Shown: positions 60,900 to 64,000 of the stretch, piece by piece | How the letters are laid out: the number at the start of each line of letters is the position of its first letter | How positions within the stretch are numbered: the first letter of the stretch is position 1 | Assembly: GCA_016703945.1 (NCBI GenBank) | Contig: JADJBC010000008.1 | Coordinates: 1-64,000 of the forward strand | DNA length: 64,000 nucleotides | DNA from: Candidatus Aalborgicola danicus | GTDB taxonomy: Bacteria > Pseudomonadota > Gammaproteobacteria > Burkholderiales > Burkholderiaceae_C | Reading direction: 5' to 3' | Program-made: the position numbers and the translations under genes | The notes under the pieces: generated by a model | Seen by the model: only the letters and a program-made list of their open reading frames with translations | What the model was told of the DNA's origin: nothing | Database searches by the model: none

Positions 60900-61574
60900 T
60901 CAGGAGCCGCGGACCAGGCGCAACTCCCGCAAGGCGTCTGCCGCAATCCAGCGCGCCGATTTGCTACCTTGTTGTTGAATCCGCAGTGCGGCCGCAATGG
61001 CGGCTTGGCACAGCGCGCGGTTGCGTTTGCCGATGTTGCGCAGCGCCCAGTTCACCGCCTTTTTGACGAAATTGCGGTCGTCATCTGCCGCCGCTTCCAC
61101 CAGAGCCAGCGCGGCCACAAAGGCGTCGTCGTCGGCCGCCTTGTCGTGCACGGCCAGCGTCGCCAGCAGCGCAAAGGCCGCACGGCGTACAAACTCGTCT
61201 TTGCGCGTGGCCCACGCTTGGACCTTGCGCCAGGCCAGCGGTGATTTGCAGAAGGCGTTCAGGCAGGTCTGGTCACACACATCCCACGCGGCAAAGCCCT
61301 TGACCCAGGCGTCCATCTGGCGCGCGGTCAGTTGTGCGGGATCGGCCACCATGCTGGCGACGATGCGGGCGTCGGGGATGGCGGTGTCCCACAGGGCTTG
61401 GGCCAACGCGTGGTCGCGCCCCAGGGTGCGTGCGATGCCACGCATGGCGGGCACGGACAGGCCCAGCCGCTGGTCACCGACGATGCCAAAACGCGCCATA
61501 CCCGCCAGCTCGGCGGGGCGGGCGTTCTGGTGCAGCAGATCAAGAGCCAGCGTCAGACGGTAGGTGTCCGGCAT
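60900..61574 (-). CDS. DNA alkylation repair protein, AlkD-like
   Basis: A 224-residue all-helical HEAT-repeat glycosylase of the DNA_alkylation family, which removes alkylated purines. Characteristic stretches are FGIVGDQRLGLSVPAMRGIAR, LWDTAIPDARIVASMV, WATRKDEFVRRAAFALLATLA and DRNFVKKAVNWALRNIGKRN. The length is normal. The gap 60695-60899 between it and kdp holds the presumed kdp promoter; no clear element was read there. Confidence 0.88.
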   Translation of the reverse strand: MPDTYRLTLALDLLHQNARPAELAGMARFGIVGDQRLGLSVPAMRGIARTLGRDHALAQALWDTAIPDARIVASMVADPAQLTARQMDAWVKGFAAWDVCDQTCLNAFCKSPLAWRKVQAWATRKDEFVRRAAFALLATLAVHDKAADDDAFVAALALVEAAADDDRNFVKKAVNWALRNIGKRNRALCQAAIAAALRIQQQGSKSARWIAADALRELRLVRGS

Positions 61575-61579
61575 GGTTT

Positions 61580-61645
61580 AAGTTGCTATAAAACTGATAG
61601 CTGTTCACGCTTTGTATTCGGGGGCTAGAGGCCGATTTGGCTTAA
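61580..61645 (-). repeat. Dispersed intergenic repeat, copy 8 (inverted)
   Basis: AAGTTGCTATAAAACTGATAGCTGTTCACGCTTTGTATTCG then GGGGCTAGAGGCCGATTTGGCTTAA. It is the fullest copy and carries both ends seen in copy 4. It lies between the AlkD-like gene and the patatin-like gene. Confidence 0.85.
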
Positions 61646-61655
61646 GGATTTCTGG

Positions 61656-63057
61656 CTATTGCAGATCTTTGACCAGGCGTTGGAACTCGGGGGATGTATC
61701 CAACAGCTTGCGGCCCGCTTCAATCAGCGACTGAACTTGCTGTGTTTCGAGCTTGAAGGCCGTGGGCACATGCATCAAACGGTGGCGCTCGGCCGGGTCT
61801 GCAATGTCACGCAAATGGGCCTCGACCAGATAAAACTCCGGCACACCTTCGTAGGGGCTGTTTTCGCTCGACTGGCTCATCTCCAGTGCTTGTTCACGCC
61901 AGTACCGAAAACTGGCACGCAGCCAGGTCAGGGTCTCAAACGAGTTGTTGTTCATCAACGCGTCCACCACGGCCGAAGCCATCTGGGTGGTGCTGGGGGG
62001 CAGGCCCGACTGGTCAATGCCGCTGTCGGGCAACACTTCGGCGCTTGCCACCACAAAAACTACCTTTGCGCACGCCGTTGACGCCCAGGCGCTTGAGCAG
62101 GGGAGCCAGGCCGCCGCGCGCCAGGCTGGATTCGAGCGGTCCGCGCAGGCCCAGGTTATCGGAGATGCCACCGTCGGTCAGGTGAATCCAGGGGCGGCCA
62201 GTAGCCGCGCTGGAGTCGAGGTAGGAGTCAAAATCAGCCGCGCGGCGAACGGCGCGTTGGGTGCGGGTATGGTCTTGCGGCTCGGAGCCCGGTTGCTCGA
62301 TCCAGCGGGGGCGTATATAGCCACAACGACCGCTGTTGTTTTTGATCGCTACGGGTCCAAACAAAATCGGCACCGCGCTGGAGGCCGCCACGGCACGCGC
62401 CACCGGCACGGTGGACAGGTCGGCACACAGCGGGTCAAACTGGTCCTGCGTGAACTGGAAATCGGCACCCCGGTTCAAGTCGGTGGCGTGGATGACGATC
62501 AGCGGGCGTTGCTGGCGCGCCAGCAGGTCGGCGTAGGTTTTTTTGCCCAGCAGGCGCCGCTCGATCATGTGGCTCAGTTTGTCGACGCGGTCGTTGCTGG
62601 ACAAGCCTACGAGCTGGCTCAGGCCCTTCATCGAGACATAGTGGTCCCACAGCTCGGTCTGGAAGTCCGCGTTCAGAAAGTGGCCGGGAAAGTCGGTAAA
62701 AAAGGCGTCTCCAAACAGACCATAGTAGGCCGCCGCGTAACTGCCGCCCGACACCGAATTGATGACATCAACCTCGTCCACCAGGCGACGCGGGCGTCCC
62801 TCCCATTGGATAGTGGTTTCGCGCAGTTTGTCGAGTACGCCATAGGCCAGTGCCGCCGAGCGGTTTCCTCCACCCGAAAAGGCCAGCACCATAAAGATGC
62901 CGTCGCTGTTGTCCGGGCCTTTGGGCAGGTTGGAGAAGCGGTAGCCGTAGCGCGGGTTGACGGATGCCAATACGCCGACCGGTTCAGGCGGTGGCACCAC
63001 GGTCGCGCAGCCGCTGAGCAGCACGACCAGGCAACACCAGTGCCACGGCTTGCGCAT
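61656..63057 (-). CDS. Patatin-like phospholipase lipoprotein (frameshifted)
   Basis: About 467 residues. A lipoprotein signal (WCCLVVLLSGCATVVPP, lipobox LSGC) precedes a patatin fold with oxyanion loop FSGGGNRSAALAYG, nucleophile NSVSGGSYAAAYYG and catalytic Asp in LTDGGISDNLGLRG. The frame breaks near 62057 by one extra base (VNGVRK, then VVFVVASAEVLPD), and the C-terminal helical part continues to LVKDLQ at 61656. It was probably a membrane-anchored lipase. ATG 63057 was chosen because it opens the lipoprotein signal. Confidence 0.85.
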
Positions 63058-63104
63058 CAACCCCAAATCTCCCGCTGAACCCTGGCGGCGCTGCAGCAAA
63101 CCGT

Positions 63105-64000
63105 TCAAGGCTTGCGGATAGCCCAACCCCAGTAGCGCACCAGCTCATCCAGGCCTTCAGGCCCCGACACGGAGGCAAAGGTCTGGCGCGCTTTGTCTGC
63201 CTGCCCGGCCTGTGCGTACGCCACGGCCAGACGCAAACGGGCGTCTTCAGGGCGTTTGGCCAGGCCCTTGGTTATGGCCTTTTCCATCAGTTCCAGGCCT
63301 TTGTCGAACTGCTGCATGCCCACCATGTTGAGTCCGATGTTGAACAAGGCCAGACCATCCGGCTTCTTGAGCGCTGCAGCGGTGTCCGCGACCATGGTTT
63401 TACGGTCCTGTTCCGACTCAGTCACCAGCTTGGCACGCAACTTCTTGTGGGCTTCGGCCTGTGCTCCGGCCCCCATTTGGCCTGCAGTGGCACCCTGGTC
63501 ATAAGCGCGCAAGGCTTCGGCAGAAAAACCAGCCTTCTGGGCAAAATCAACGTACTCGGTGTAGTCCGTGGCCTCTTCCAGCACACCGGCATAAAAAGCC
63601 AGGCGGAATACGTCCAGCTGCAAGCGGCTGGCCAAATCAGCGCGCGCCCACAGACGGTTGATGAGCGAGCGCCAGTGGTCCTTGCTCGGGTAGTGCTGCA
63701 CCAGCAATTCCAGCGCACGGGTGGCACCAGCCGTGTCTTTCAGGCCACTGCGGGCTTGCACCAGCATCGTCAAATAGGCCTGGGGTGGAGCTGTTTTGGC
63801 TTCGATGTCCTTGGCGATGGCTTCGTTGATCAGGTCGCTGCCTTTTTGCAGGTTGCCACCGAGCAGGTAGGACTGGATGCGCACATCCTTGACCGATTGC
63901 TCGGTACCGCCCGCAGCCAGGTTTCGCTCCATCCAGATGGCCGCACCGGCGTAGTCTTTGGTGCGGTAGTGGGCAATGCCAACCGCATGGATCAACTGCA
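63105..64000 (-). CDS. TPR-like repeat protein (5' end outside window)
   Basis: At least 298 residues of helical-repeat protein that continues past the right edge. Repeats of TPR type are visible (GIAHYRTKDYAGAAIWMERNL, LFNIGLNMVGMQQFDKGLEL, AKRPEDARLRLAVAYAQAGQADKARQTF). The central part (KDHWRSLINRLWARADLASRLQLDVFRLA) is like that of Burkholderiales TPR proteins I recall without a known role. It ends about 50 bases before the patatin-like start, so they may be co-transcribed. Confidence 0.8.
   Translation of the reverse strand, partial: QLIHAVGIAHYRTKDYAGAAIWMERNLAAGGTEQSVKDVRIQSYLLGGNLQKGSDLINEAIAKDIEAKTAPPQAYLTMLVQARSGLKDTAGATRALELLVQHYPSKDHWRSLINRLWARADLASRLQLDVFRLAFYAGVLEEATDYTEYVDFAQKAGFSAEALRAYDQGATAGQMGAGAQAEAHKKLRAKLVTESEQDRKTMVADTAAALKKPDGLALFNIGLNMVGMQQFDKGLELMEKAITKGLAKRPEDARLRLAVAYAQAGQADKARQTFASVSGPEGLDELVRYWGWAIRKP

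Overview
The window looks like chromosome of a Burkholderiales bacterium of the Comamonadaceae, most like Rhodoferax. This is an inference from the large (about 1590-residue) NAD-glutamate dehydrogenase, the phenylalanine/tyrosine catabolic genes, the many c-di-GMP and two-component regulators, the high G+C, and a short intergenic repeat family I associate with that group. No rRNA or tRNA gene and no CRISPR array was seen.

Layout. 1-3.6 kb is a decayed island: a clpB 3' end with two frameshifts, a degenerate group II intron sitting in a copy of the repeat, an internally deleted RelE-like toxin with its antitoxin, and a vapBC pair. 4.3-8.9 kb is a kaiC-kaiB-like operon ending in a PAS/GAF/GGDEF/EAL protein. 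9-13.2 kb holds an AraC regulator, an MFS exporter, a ProQ/FinO RNA chaperone and a lone ABC ATPase. 13.3-21 kb carries the aromatic amino acid pathway in two blocks: maiA, fahA and a VOC protein on the minus strand, and hpd, phhB and phhA on the plus strand behind a divergent Lrp-type regulator. hmgA, the ring-cleavage gene expected between them, is absent here. 21-26.3 kb has a thiamine-diphosphate enzyme, a standalone LanC-like protein, a MerR regulator facing a metallo-beta-lactamase-fold hydrolase, and a YqiA-like esterase.

26.4-47.4 kb is rich in signalling: MASE3-PAS-GGDEF-EAL, a haem-type DUF3365-HAMP sensor coupled to a protein kinase/cyclase fusion, a THI5-type histidine kinase with its response regulator, and a LuxR regulator before a TolC-like protein. 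Housekeeping genes (nth, the glutamate dehydrogenase, an aminotransferase, an HNH nuclease) lie between them. 47.4-48.4 kb is a gene-free stretch of palindromic and dispersed repeats, followed by an M16 protease. 51.3-60.7 kb is a complete kdp operon (small ORF-kdpF-A-B-C-D-E, minus strand). An IS1595-type element splits kdpC, and the KdpB phosphorylation aspartate reads as glycine. The right end has an AlkD-like glycosylase, a patatin-like lipoprotein and a TPR-like protein running off the window.

Two features cut across the window. First, at least eight copies of a roughly 60-bp intergenic repeat, several of which supply stop codons to neighbouring genes, plus a separate G+C-rich palindromic element embedded in frame in both KaiB and KdpB. 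Second, many single-base frameshifts in otherwise well-conserved genes. These may be sequencing or assembly errors rather than real decay and should be resolved before any gene is called dead.
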